A model generated the notes under the pieces. The model was not told the origin of the DNA. It searched no databases and was given only the letters and a program-made list of their open reading frames with translations. From the NCBI GenBank assembly GCA_032164245.1, contig JAVMKO010000001.1, forward strand, positions 247,885,644 through 247,949,643: DNA of 64,000 bases. The letters run 5' to 3'. Position numbers and translations under genes: made by a program. Shown piece by piece: positions 22,177 through 31,785 of the stretch (positions within the stretch are counted from its first letter, which is position 1; the number at the start of each line of letters is the position of its first letter). Origin of the DNA: Sternotherus odoratus (Eukaryota; Chordata; Testudines; Kinosternidae).

Positions 22177-24085
22177 TTACTTTCACAATTATTATTGTCC
22201 GGGTGACATTGTCTGTCCTGGGGGCACACTGAGGCTGGATTATTTGCTACCTTTACACAATTATTAAAACATGTAATTGTTTAAAAAAAAAAAACTCAGT
22301 AGAGTCAATCTATTGAAAACTGCCCATATTCCTGCACTATTAATATGACTGTATTTTAGATGTAATTTAGTGCCCACTATTTTTTCTTGGGTAAAATAGG
22401 GTCTGATTAAATTAGTTTTGTTCTAAAAAATGTTATTTCCTGAACTCTGTCTATAATCATTTGCATTCCATTGTCCCTGCTGCTGTCTGACATCTACCAT
22501 AATATAATCATATCCCTTTAGTTTTGTTCCATTTCCTTTCATACCTCCTCTTAATTACCCCTTTTGTACCTCTAGACTGTGGTCTCTGTGCTTCTAATAC
22601 ATGTCTGAGCCAATTCTGCAACCCCCAGGGCTTGTCAGGTTAAAGATTAATGAGTAGACTATACCCAGAGGCTTTACAAAGGTTAAACATAATTACAAAT
22701 GGGTATTTTATGCAATGTTGGAAATGTGAAAGCTGGTTAGAAAAAAAAGTAGGGGGAAAATGTAATGAAACTTATGGGATTCAAGTCAACCACTTAAATC
22801 TTGTGAAAAAGCAGAAATTAGCATAAAAACAAACAAGTTGGGAAGTTCTACCCTTTGTTCCACGGATAATGATAAAAACAAAAACACCATATGGTAGAAA
22901 TTAGATTGAATCTCAGGTTTGCAACATCGTTGCCTCCTAATTCCGCATCATTTTGTGTTAAGGAAAACATCGTCCATCAAGAACGGGAAAAGAAAAAAGG
23001 TTTAAAAATGCCCCAAACCTTGGGTTTCAAAACTTCTCATATTTGTCCCTTGGTTTAGGAAAGATAAAACTTCCCTGGTGCCTGGAACTTTCCCCGTGAG
23101 TGCATTAATGACTTTTAACCTAAATATCTGAAGACATAGCTATGTTTGATAATTAACTTAATTTGAACATTCCCAAACTTTTCAAAAGATAAAAACACTG
23201 TAAAGTGTGTGTAACATGTGAGACAAGATAATCCAAAATAGGAGTTTACAGCCCAAGCAAATCCCACCAAAGTTAATGGGAGCTGCTGAACACTCAGGAC
23301 ATTTTGAAAATCTGGCCACCTAGCCTAGACATGGACTTAGGAGTCTAAATTTAAGCCCTGTTTTCATTTTTAAATCTCAGAGGGTGTCGGGTGTGTGGAC
23401 ACTTAAAAACATTTCATTCAAACAGTGTTATCAGAGTTAAAATGTTAGACCAACTTCTTCAGAAATGGCCAATAAATGAGGGTGCCTCAGCATTTGTGGG
23501 TCTCACCAGAAATACTAGGGCCTGATTTTCAGAGGTGCTGGGCACCTGGGGATCCCATTGATTTCAAAAGCATTTGTAGTTGCTCTGAATTGCTGAAAAT
23601 TATAGTCTACAGCAGTTTCAAAGCACTTTACGATATTAACTAGCAGATGATCAGATTCTGGAATCCTTACTCACAATGACTAGCACCTGCCTGCACAAGT
23701 GATTTTACTGAAGTTAATGGGACCATTTGCTGATTAAGGTGTTACTCTACATAAGGCCCTGTGAAACTGTTAGGGTACTAGAGCACTTCTAGAGAGTACT
23801 TGACCAGGCACAGATATTCAGTACATCTCTCTTGTTTTCTCAGTTGCAATGTAGCTGTCTAATTTTCTCCTCAATTTTATTTCTTCATCTCCAGAGCTGA
23901 AGGCAAGACTTATCTTTCCTTCATTCTGATCTGGCACTAGTCCAACTCTGTTTCAATAAGAGATACATAACTAAGTTGTTTCAGCTTAGCAAAAACACAG
24001 TTATTGTCCGATAACACATCTATGTCCTCTTCTCAAATACAACCATAGCCTGTCTGCTGATTGGTTTGAACCCCTCAATACTAAA
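22177..24085. other. Non-coding stretch with weak repeat scraps
   Basis: Segments at 23255-23380 and 23516-23600 (AGTTAATGGGAGCTGCTGAA, GGCCTGATTTTCAGAGGTGC) belong to the dispersed family also seen at 9555 and 62962. A weak candidate exon at 23059-23095 has its own entry. Nothing else is recognised. Confidence 0.35.
23059..23095 (+). other. Candidate host exon 4 (speculative)
   Basis: A 37-base block follows a good acceptor (TATTTGTCCCTTGGTTTAG) and precedes GTGAGT. In the phase left by 10894-10956 it is open and exits with two bases, the phase required by 32929. Short length and selection by eye make chance likely. Confidence 0.15.
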
Positions 24086-24200
24086 TTCAATGCTCATGAG
24101 ATCATAAATTTCAAGGCCCCAAGAGACCATTGTGATCATCTAGCCCAAACTCCTGAATAAAATATGCCATAAACCTTCCCTAAAATAATTTATAGAGCAT
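24086..24200 (-). mobile_element. CR1 LINE scrap, antisense
   Basis: GAGATCATAAATTTCAAGGC, then GAGACCATTGTGATCATCTA and GCCCAAACTCCTG, is the familiar reverse complement of a CR1 3' terminus, here about 110 bases long. Confidence 0.55.
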
Positions 24201-24359
24201 ATATTTTAGAAAAACATGGTAAGACGAGAGAAAGCAAATAATATATGTTTTCATATATCTAAATGTAAAAGTATACATCTAGGAACAAAAAATGTAGGCC
24301 ATACTTACATGATGGGGGATTCTATCTTGGGAAGCAGTGATTCTGAAAAATATTGGGCA

Positions 24360-24595
24360 TTCTGATGGAAAATCAGTTGAACATGAGCTCCTAATGTGAC
24401 ACTGTGGCCAAAATGGCTAATGAAGTCCTTGGATGCCTAAACAGAGAACTCTTGAGTAGGAGTAAAGAGGTTATTTTACCTCTGTAGTAGGTACTGATGT
24501 GACCGCTGCTGGAATACTGTGCCCAGTTCTGGTGTCACAATTCAAGAAGGATGTTGATAAACTGAATAGGGTTCAGAGAAGAGCCATGAGTTATA
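24360..24595 (+). mobile_element. CR1/L2-type LINE scrap, sense
   Basis: The phrases CTGGAATACTGTGCCCAGTT, CTGGTGTCACA, TTCAAGAAGGATGTTGATAA and GGTTCAGAGAAGAGCCATGA are typical of the C-terminal part of the CR1 ORF2 region. The frame is broken. Confidence 0.65.
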
Positions 24596-24709
24596 TGGTC
24601 AGCACACACACATAATTTTGTGCACCACTGCTCTGTAATGGAACACAGTCTAAAGATGCACAGCACTTATGAATATGCACCAAATATTCATCAACACATG
24701 GATAAAATA

Positions 24710-24935
24710 TAACTGTAGCTGAGGTAACAAAGAGACCCGTGGCACCTTAAAGACTAACTTAAAGTATTGAAGCATAAGCTTTCGTGGGCTAATACCCACT
24801 TCGTCGGGTGTATTAGCCCACGAAAGCTTATGCTTCAATACTTTAAATTAGTCTTTAAGGTGCCATAGGACTCTTTGTTACCTCTGCTATTGCAGACTAA
24901 CACGGCTACCTCTCTGATTCTTAACTGTAGCTGAG
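24710..24935 (+). mobile_element. PLE-derived inverted (palindromic) insertion with 14-bp TSD
   Basis: Two pieces of PLE terminal sequence lie head to head. Arms 24721-24795 and 24810-24884 match at 71 of 75 positions around a 14-base spacer. The right piece continues to the terminal phrase AACACGGCTACCTCTCTGATTC; the left piece is truncated. TAACTGTAGCTGAG flanks the whole at 24710-24723 and 24922-24935, a 14-bp target duplication. So the palindrome arrived in one insertion event. A hammerhead-like motif spans 24808-24770 on the - strand. Confidence 0.85.
24770..24808 (-). ncRNA. Hammerhead-ribozyme-like motif in PLE copy (probably inactive)
   Basis: On the - strand, CCGACGA is followed by a stem GTGGG...CCCAC (5 bp, 6-base loop), then GAAA, then a minimal stem GC-TTAT-GC closed by an A-T pair, then T at the cleavage position. 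This is the hammerhead layout CUGANGA / stem II / GAAA / stem III / UH. The second core base is C instead of U, which should impair cleavage. Hammerhead motifs in PLE terminal repeats are established; activity here is not claimed. Confidence 0.5.
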
Positions 24936-25735
24936 ACCGTTGTGATTTTTATGTTTTATCTGTTTTTTTTTCTGAATTATTTAACAACCACTTTATCTTT
25001 TATAAATAATTTCTTGTGAATACTCAATGTGCAAAATGTAAGGGATTTAATTTGGCATATGGTCAGATGATAAATTCTACCCTCATGGAATGAATGAAAA
25101 ACAGCGAAAAAAAGATTTCTGATCAACTATTAGTGTTTACATTTCATAGTTCTATTTGTGACAATATTTTCCAAAAGTCACCTAAAAGTTGCTGTTTCCA
25201 TGAGTATTTAGTCCAGTGAATATATTATTATTGGTTTGAAACTTTGAGTGCATATTTGCAGAAATATTTTTGAAATATTCACCCAGCCATAGACGTAAAG
25301 CACAAAAAAAATATTAAATTTAGGTTCTAGATCTAATAATGTCTATTTCCTTTAACAAGAGACCCTACAGAGAAAGCCTTTTTAAAAATTCCTAATAAAA
25401 TGTGAAGACGGTTGCATATTTTGCTGAGGGGACTGACACTTAATATTAAAAGAAAAACACCAAATGAAAAAATTCCTAGCAATGCTACCATGTCCAGAAA
25501 TCCTACTGAAAGCATTAGCTTCTCTGTTTTTTAAAAAATATCATCCACTATCATTTGCAGTTTGTTCATAAACAGAACCCCCTTTAGGAAAGAGGAATAA
25601 AGTGTCTGTTCTATAGGACACTTCTCCCTTATCTTCTTATTTCAGCACCAATATTGATATCTGCAGATCGCCAATTCAAAATGGCCTTTTTAGTCAACAT
25701 CATGAAAATAAGCATCCTTTGGTAATCTATGTTTA
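24936..25735. other. Non-coding stretch, nothing recognised
   Basis: AT-rich, no named repeat. The segment 25736-25806, just after it, carries the TTTAGGCACCTAAATAAATG phrase of the dispersed family seen at 9555 and 62962. Confidence 0.4.
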
Positions 25736-25814
25736 GGCCAATTTTTTCAAACATGGGTGCCTAAAAAGACCTTCTTATAGCTATATTTAGGCACCTAAAT
25801 AAATGACTGGAGGC

Positions 25815-26640
25815 AAATATAGTGCTCATCTTTAAAAAAGAAAAAGGATCTGGGGAACTACAGACCAATAAGCATCACCTCTGTCCCCGGAAAAAGCATG
25901 GAGCAGGTCTTCAAGGAATCCATTTTGAAGCACTTGGAGGAGAGGAAGATGATCAGGAATAGCCAATATGGATTCACCAAGAACAAGTCATGCCTGACCA
26001 ACCTGATTGCCTTGTATGATGAGATAACTGGTTCTGTGGATATGGGGAAAGCAGTGGACATGATATACCATGACTTTAGCAAAGCTTTAGATATGGTTTC
26101 CCACAGTATTCTTGTCAGCAAGTTTAAAATGTATGGACTGGATGAATGGACTATAAAGTGGATAGAAAACTGGCTAGATCGTCAGGCTCAATGGGTAGTG
26201 CTCAATGGCTCGATGTCTAATTGGCAATGAAGCGGAGTGCTTCATTAATGATCTGGATGATGGGATGGATTGTACCCTCCATAAGTTTGCGGATGACACT
26301 AAGCTGGGGGGAGAGGTAGATACACTGGAGAGTAGAGATAGAGTCCAAAGTGACCTAGACAAATTGGAGGATTGGGCCAAAAGAAATCTGATGAGGTTTA
26401 ACCGACAGAAGTGCAGAGTTCTGCATGTAGAATGGAAGAATCCCATGCACTGCTACAGGCTAGGGACCAATTGGCTAAGTGGCAGACTGCAGAAAAGGAC
26501 CTGGAGATTACAGTGGATGAGCAACTGGATATGAGTCAATAGTGTGCCCTTGTTGCCAAGAAGGCTAACGGCATATTGGGTTGCATTAGTAGGAGCATTG
26601 CCAGCAGATCGAGGGAAGTGATTATTCCCTTCTGTTCAGG
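25815..26640 (+). pseudogene. CR1 LINE ORF2 (reverse transcriptase) remnant
   Basis: CR1 ORF2 encodes an endonuclease/reverse transcriptase for target-primed retrotransposition. Here the palm region is readable: QYGFTKNKSCLTNLIALYDE, then VDMGKAVDMIYHDFSKALD, GLDEWTIKWIENWL and, after a deletion near 26225-26240, FINDLDDG and the catalytic-type FADDTKLGG (FADD at 26286-26297). It then continues [16 protein letters not shown]. The usual YLDF is YHDF, and the segment between the NG...W motif and FINDL (normally GVPQGS) is lost. More frameshifts follow after 26450. It is truncated at both ends and dead. Confidence 0.85.
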
Positions 26641-26889
26641 ACTTCCATCCCTGAGCTGTATCCCCGGTGTAAACCACTGTAATAAAATGCAATTTTTAAG
26701 CAAGTAGAATATTCAATCAGCTGGCTCCAGTTACTGTAGCACATCAAAGATAACACAGGAACAGTTAATTTGACAGCTGCTTGGTTTAATACTTCTACCT
26801 GTACCTTATTACTAATACTGAGAAATAAACATCAATAAATAATGGAAACTCTTATTTGCACAGATGTTTATCAGATCTGACTCACTAAA

Positions 26890-27122
26890 GCTAGGTCTAT
26901 GCTGAAAAGTTTTGCTGACATAGCTAAGTCAGTTAGGACTGTGGGGAAAAAAAATACCCCACTGATTGACACAGCTATACTGGTAAGAAACCCAGGTCAA
27001 TGAAGCTTATGCCTGCAAAAGAGGCAATTTGCCAGTATAGCTTACTGTTTGTTAAGGTGATTTAACTACATTGGGGAAAAAAACTCATATAGACAACATA
27101 AACTGTGCCTCTACTAGGGCTA
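26890..27122. mobile_element. MITE (CTAGGTCTA... type)
   Basis: CTAGGTCTATGCTGAAAAGT, CTGACATAGCTAAGTCAGTT, GCCAGTATAGCTTACTG and a right part ending GCCTCTACTAGGGC read as a decayed inverted-repeat DNA element with GCCAGTATAGC-type internal repeats. It has no coding region. The superfamily is uncertain. Confidence 0.5.
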
Positions 27123-27154
27123 ATCTACACCTCAGTAGCACAGACTAGCCCTTT

Positions 27155-27437
27155 GGGCTGGTCTTCACTGGTGGATGGTCGACTGAAGATTTGTAACTTC
27201 AGCTATGTGAATCACGTAGCTGAAGTTGGCGTATCTTCAGCCGACTTACCTATCATCCTCATGGAGGCGGCAGTCAGCGGTGCGTTCCTTTGTCGACTCC
27301 AGCTTGCACCTCTCGGTAAGCTGGAGTTCCGGAGTTGACGGGGGTGCTGCTGGCGATCAATTTATCTCGTCTTGATGAGACGCAATATATCGATCGCCAA
27401 AAGACTGATGGCTACCCACGGTAGTGAAGACAAGTCC
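27155..27437. mobile_element. Complete MITE with Harbinger-like termini
   Basis: The left end GGGCTGGTCTTCACT and the reverse complement of the right end GGACTTGTCTTCACTACC share the TCTTCACT motif of Harbinger copies A and B. The interior holds nested palindromes (CTTCAGCTATGTGAATCACGTAGCTGAAG; TTTATCTCGTCTTGATGAGACGCAATATA). It has no ORF. Flanking bases TTT / TTA fit a decayed 3-bp Harbinger duplication. Mobilisation by the Harbinger transposase is an inference from the ends. Confidence 0.7.
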
Positions 27438-28960
27438 TTAGCCACTGGACTGCAGGATAAAAACGGATAGGGTGTGTGCAGATACAATGCAGGTGTCCAA
27501 TGAGACATGGACACAAATGCAATTTTCAGTCACTTTTCAATGTGCTCCCATTGTTGACCTTGTTCCCTCTGCTAAGATGAGGTTAACTGGTGACAATTAA
27601 GCAGTGCTGTCATCATTACTTTACCCAGTGCCAATGAGCTACCTCACATGCTCCTCACTTTATATCTTGTGCTTATGGACCTGGTTTTCGAGGTGTTGAT
27701 AACCTACTGCTTTCACGGATGTTAACCGGAGTCGTGGGTGCTCAGAACTTCTGGAAATCAGGGCGAAGATGTGCAACATTTCCCTCCAGCCCTGTGCTGG
27801 ATTCTTCTGGATTATTTATTTAAAATAGTTTGCCAGGAAAAGTTTCACTGAGGTGATCACATTTTCCCCTTCAGTGGACAGGAGGGGAAAGGAAAAGAAA
27901 AACAGCTACAAATTAAGCTGTAGTATACTAAAATGGACCAGTCTCAGCCAATCAGGATACAAGGACACTGTACAACTCCTGGTGCAAATCTGAACAGTTT
28001 TGTCTCACTTATGCATTTCCCTACACTCCGGTAGTGTCTGATTTGCATAGCAGTGCACAGGGAGTACCCACAGAACAGGGTGTCAATGCATTCAGGGCGC
28101 TACCATGTTTCCTGTTGGTTTCCCCAAATCCTAATCCTTTTACTCACATCTACTGGAATCAGCCTGGAGGAGGAAGCAGCAGAATTTGGTCCATAGTAAA
28201 AGAAAGGCTTTTTTATATAAAGCTTACATTATTTATTTTTGGCTTGTTATTAGTTTATTAATTGTGATTATTGTCATGAGGATTTTTTATTATTTTACAG
28301 CTTCTGCTCATGAACGGTATGGACAAGTTTTCCCAGTTGTCATAAATTACATTTTTATTTTATTGAGTCCCTCAGGCAGGATTTCCTTAACATTAAAATG
28401 AATTAAATCTTCTATACTATCCTACAATTGCAAGAGAACAGCTCATTAGCTTAATGGCAAAGTACTAACTAGTAATTAACTAACTTACTATTCATATTAG
28501 ACAGTAAGACTACATTTATTTATTATTTATTTTAAGATACACAAATGAACAGCCACCCACCCTACACTTGGAGCATCAAGTAGCCTGATCAATTATTACA
28601 CTTATAAGATTATTTATTCGGATGCAACATGCACTTTTCACAAACTTAATAACCTATTTACTAACATTCACCTATTTGCCCCCATGCATATTCCTAGCCA
28701 ATCAGCAATACATTCCTGTCAATTTTATACTCCTACAATGTCATTTTACCTTTCGCAAGCATAAAATAACCCTCTAGACATGAGACAGGGCATAGACCAT
28801 AAGATCAGGTCTGGGTCTGAGTCAACAATTCTTACAATATTGCCAATTCATCAACAATACTGTAATCAAGAACCTGTTCATCCTGCCATAAACTTTCCGG
28901 TGCTGTAGCAAACAGCAATTAATAATTCCAATGGAATACTTTCTCCACTTCTCAATTGTC
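27438..28960. other. Non-coding stretch, nothing recognised
   Basis: No coding or repeat signal I can name. It is AT-rich, particularly at 28200-28560. Confidence 0.4.
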
Positions 28961-28962
28961 TG

Positions 28963-29047
28963 TTTGTACAGCTCATAGAACAGTGGGGTCTTGGTGCATG
29001 ACTGAGGCTCTTAGGTGCTACAAGAATATAAATAATGATAATTACAG
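28963..29047. repeat. Dispersed repeat tail (TGTACAGCTCATAGAACAG)
   Basis: TGTTTGTACAGCTCATAGAA, GGTGCATGACTGAGGCTC and TTAGGTGCTACAAGAATATA recur in altered form at 56400-56475 (TGTCTGTACATACCTAGCAC, GGTGCTGATTCC). It reads like the 3' tail of an old sauropsid interspersed repeat. Confidence 0.4.
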
Positions 29048-29452
29048 TGTAAATTCAATCCAGGATCCTGCAGACTGATGGGGAGGAATGAAATTTCACA
29101 GTCAAGAATCCCTCACAGTAAATGCCCAGCCACTAGCCTCTTCCCATTCACTCTGAGAGGGGACAGGCTTTGAGTGTCTTTGCTGATCTCCAGGATGGTA
29201 GTAGGACAGAAGGATAGAAGCTGTCTGATGTGCGGCCTGAATCTGCTTTCTCGTATCACAGTTTCACATGAAGAAATTCCATTATTTTAATTGAGGCTCA
29301 TCTAGATTTACAAGGGTCTAAGTGGGAGGCAAATAGGACCTTACATGTTTTTCACTGGTTATACAGGAGATGGTACATCTATTATTGGGTCGTCAGTCAG
29401 AGGTAACTCAGGCAATTAGCAACTTCCCATTGTTTAGATGAGGGAGCATTGG

Positions 29453-30052
29453 CAGGGCCAGCCTTATGGGTGGGCACCATGAGAACTGTCCAGGATGCTG
29501 TGGTCAGGAGTGTGCGGGGTGAGACAGACCTGGGGTGTGAAGACAAAGAAGCGAGGCGGGGAGGCGCTGAGGGTGATGGATGGGGAGACAGTGGGGCAGT
29601 TCTTATCTTGTAATGCAGGAGGTTCCGTGGCTCAAGCTACGCAGCCAAACAGTGGTGGCTGTTGGCCAGGCACCCAGCCCCGAAGGCTAGCAGTAGCAGA
29701 GAAGTAAGGGTGGCATGGTATGGTATTGTCATCCTTACTTCTGCCCTGCTCCTGCAGGTGGCAGCGCTGTCTTCAGACCTCCATGGCTGGAGAGCAGTGG
29801 CTGTTCTCTGGGAACCCAAAAGTGACAGGGCTATGAACTGCCAAGCCTAGAGGTGCCGGGACTCAACCCTGGCAAGCCCCAGCACAGCGGAAGCACAGCA
29901 GCAGGGGTCAGGAGGGAAGGGTGGAGGATCGGGAAAGGCAGTAGGGACCATGGCAATGGGGGTATGAGTGAGGGGCTGGGAGAGGCAGTGGGGACCCGGG
30001 TTACCAAAATACAAGTTCACCAGGGCACCATTTTCCCCTAAGGCCAACCCTG
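29453..30052. mobile_element. hAT-type non-autonomous element, 600 bp
   Basis: The left terminus CAGGGCCAGCCTTA and the reverse complement of the right terminus CAGGGTTGGCCTTA agree at 12 of 14 positions. Flanking octamers AGCATTGG (29445-29452) and AGTGTTGG (30053-30060) agree at 6 of 8, consistent with a hAT 8-bp duplication with two transitions. The interior includes an inverted repeat around GTGGCATGGTATGGTATTG. No transposase is present. Confidence 0.75.
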
Positions 30053-30209
30053 AGTGTTGGGGCCCAGCAATGATAATGCTGGCATTGGCTAGTGGTTCAT
30101 CTTGCTTCCTCCTCAGGGCTATTTAGGGATTAAGGAAAGGCTTCTTGGTTCCTTACAATAAAAGACAACCGAATTCTTTGTTTCTTCACCTGAACATAAA
30201 TCATTTCAT

Positions 30210-30275
30210 TGACTTCTTCGGTGGGACTACTCATCTATGTAAAATTATTCATATGCATAAGTGTTTCCAGGACTG
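30210..30275. repeat. Dispersed repeat, ACTACTCATCTATG copy
   Basis: TTCATTGACTTCTTCGGTGG, GACTACTCATCTATG, TGCATAAGTGTTTCCAGG: the same family as 1885-1962 and 5697-5790. Confidence 0.35.
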
Positions 30276-30725
30276 AAGCATTTGTTTACATATGGTCTGT
30301 CTTATTTTACTAAGTAACACTTGTGCTTCCTCTCTTCCTATCATGTTTCCACACTGTAAGGCTGTTCTGTGTTACAGCGCATCCAGGAAGGAAAATAAAC
30401 ATATGGAATAAAGAAATGTTATTCCTGCTCATTCCATGTATTCTGTGTTGCTGAGTAAGATCTTCTGTACATTTTCATTCCAACGAGCTGTAAAAACACT
30501 TGAATATCAATTCAAAAAATAAGAATGGAGACTTTTACATAAATTATATATTGTTACCAGCACAGAGCCAAATCAGGGTCCATTCTTTGAGTTGGTAAAA
30601 AGGATCAGAAAGTGCCTCCCTACTTCCTTGCACTTGAATGCCGCCTCTTGCTTACATGGAAAGCAGGCTCTGCAAAACTGCTAAATTCTTCTTTCATTCA
30701 GGTCTCAGACTCATAGACTTTAGGG

Positions 30726-31167
30726 CAGGGCCGGCGACAGGAATTTTGGGGCCCCATACGCAGATCGTGCGGCCCCCCGTCTCCCGCCACCTGCGCCCCC
30801 CCCCGGCCGGTCTCCTGCCGCCCGCAGGCCCCCCGTCTCCCCCTGCTCACGGGCCCACGGTCTCCCACCGCCCGAGGCCCCCCCCCGCCGGTCTCCCGCC
30901 GCCGCGCCTCCCCCCCCCCCCCCCCGCATGCGCTTTGGCCGCAAGGCCCGGCCGGGAGAAGCAAAGGGGAGCGGGGGGAGGCTGCTGGGTGCCGGGGGAG
31001 GGGGCTGGTGAGCGCTGCAGCGGCTGCCCGGAGCCGCGCCTTGCTCACAGACCCGGCGACAACGGGGTACAGCTGTGTACCGGGCCCACCCCGGATTTCA
31101 GGGGGTCCCCCTGAAGTCCGGGGCCCGGTACAGCTGTACCCCTAGTACTCCCCTGTCGCCGGCCCTG
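30726..31167. mobile_element. hAT-type MITE, 442 bp, perfect 8-bp TSD
   Basis: The terminus CAGGGCCGGCGACAGG is matched exactly by the reverse complement of the right end. CTTTAGGG flanks it on both sides (30718-30725 and 31168-31175), an exact 8-bp duplication. The interior is unusually GC-rich, with tandem CCCCCGTCTCC units and long C runs. Open frames over this block are by-products of composition. The near-perfect ends suggest a young copy. Confidence 0.9.
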
Positions 31168-31201
31168 CTTTAGGGTCAGGTTTTTTTACCTGCCGTGTCT
31201 A

Positions 31202-31256
31202 CAGGTTCGACCGCTTGCAGCTCCCACTGGCCATAGTTCGTCGCTCCGCTCCCTTC
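31202..31256. mobile_element. Small hAT-related scrap
   Basis: CAGCTCCCACTGGCCATAGT followed by TCGTCGCTCCG matches the interior of the CAGGGATC hAT family (compare 40410-40430). It is about 55 bases with no ends visible. Confidence 0.4.
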
Positions 31257-31590
31257 CTTACCCTAAATATGGTGATTAGACAGACCTTAAGCATGTGGGG
31301 AAAGACCTGCTAGGCAGATATCTGGGAAAGAATTCTCTGTAGTAATTCAGTGCCCTCCCCATCTAGTGTCCCATCTTTGGCCTTGAGGGAATTTTTGCTA
31401 CTGGTCAGCGGGAAGCATCCAGGAGTGGGGGGAGCTTTTACTCTGTTGCATAGTTATGCTAATGCTTTGGTGAACATGCTGCAGCAAGTATAGACAGACA
31501 GGTGCAATTAATGCCTTCCCAGAGCAAACAGGAATACTGGGAGGGAGGTTGTGACTCAGGGTTCCGTTGCACCATATCTCCCTAAATCAT

Positions 31591-31785
31591 GGGGGGAGGG
31601 ATAGCTCCGTGGTTTGAGCATCGGCCTGCTAAACCCAGGCTTGTAAATTCAATCCTTGAGGGGGCCATTTAGGATCTGGGAAAAAAATCTGTCAGGAGAC
31701 AGTACATGATCCTGCTAGTGTAGGCAGGAGACTGGACTCGATGACCTTTCAAGGTCCTCCCAGTTCTATGAGATAGGTATATCTC
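31591..31785 (+). mobile_element. tRNA-derived SINE with CR1-like tail
   Basis: An RNA polymerase III promoter can be read: A-box-like ATAGCTCCGTGGTTTGAGCA at 31601-31620 and B-box-like GTAAATTCAATCC near 31643-31655. The 3' part CTCGATGACCTTTCAAGGTC and CAGTTCTATGAGATAGG resembles a CR1 3' end, letting the SINE borrow CR1 machinery. This is the architecture of the turtle Pol III SINE family and supports a turtle origin. Confidence 0.8.

Noticed and set aside
24721..24884. Possible hAT or mariner inverted-repeat transposon
   Set aside because: The arms are PLE terminal sequence and the flanking duplication is 14 bp, not 8 bp or TA; a PLE insertion with internal inversion explains it better.
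30638..31114. 158-codon open frame on + and 116-codon frame on -
   Set aside because: They cross the GC-rich hAT MITE; low-complexity Pro/Arg/Gly composition results from C and G runs.
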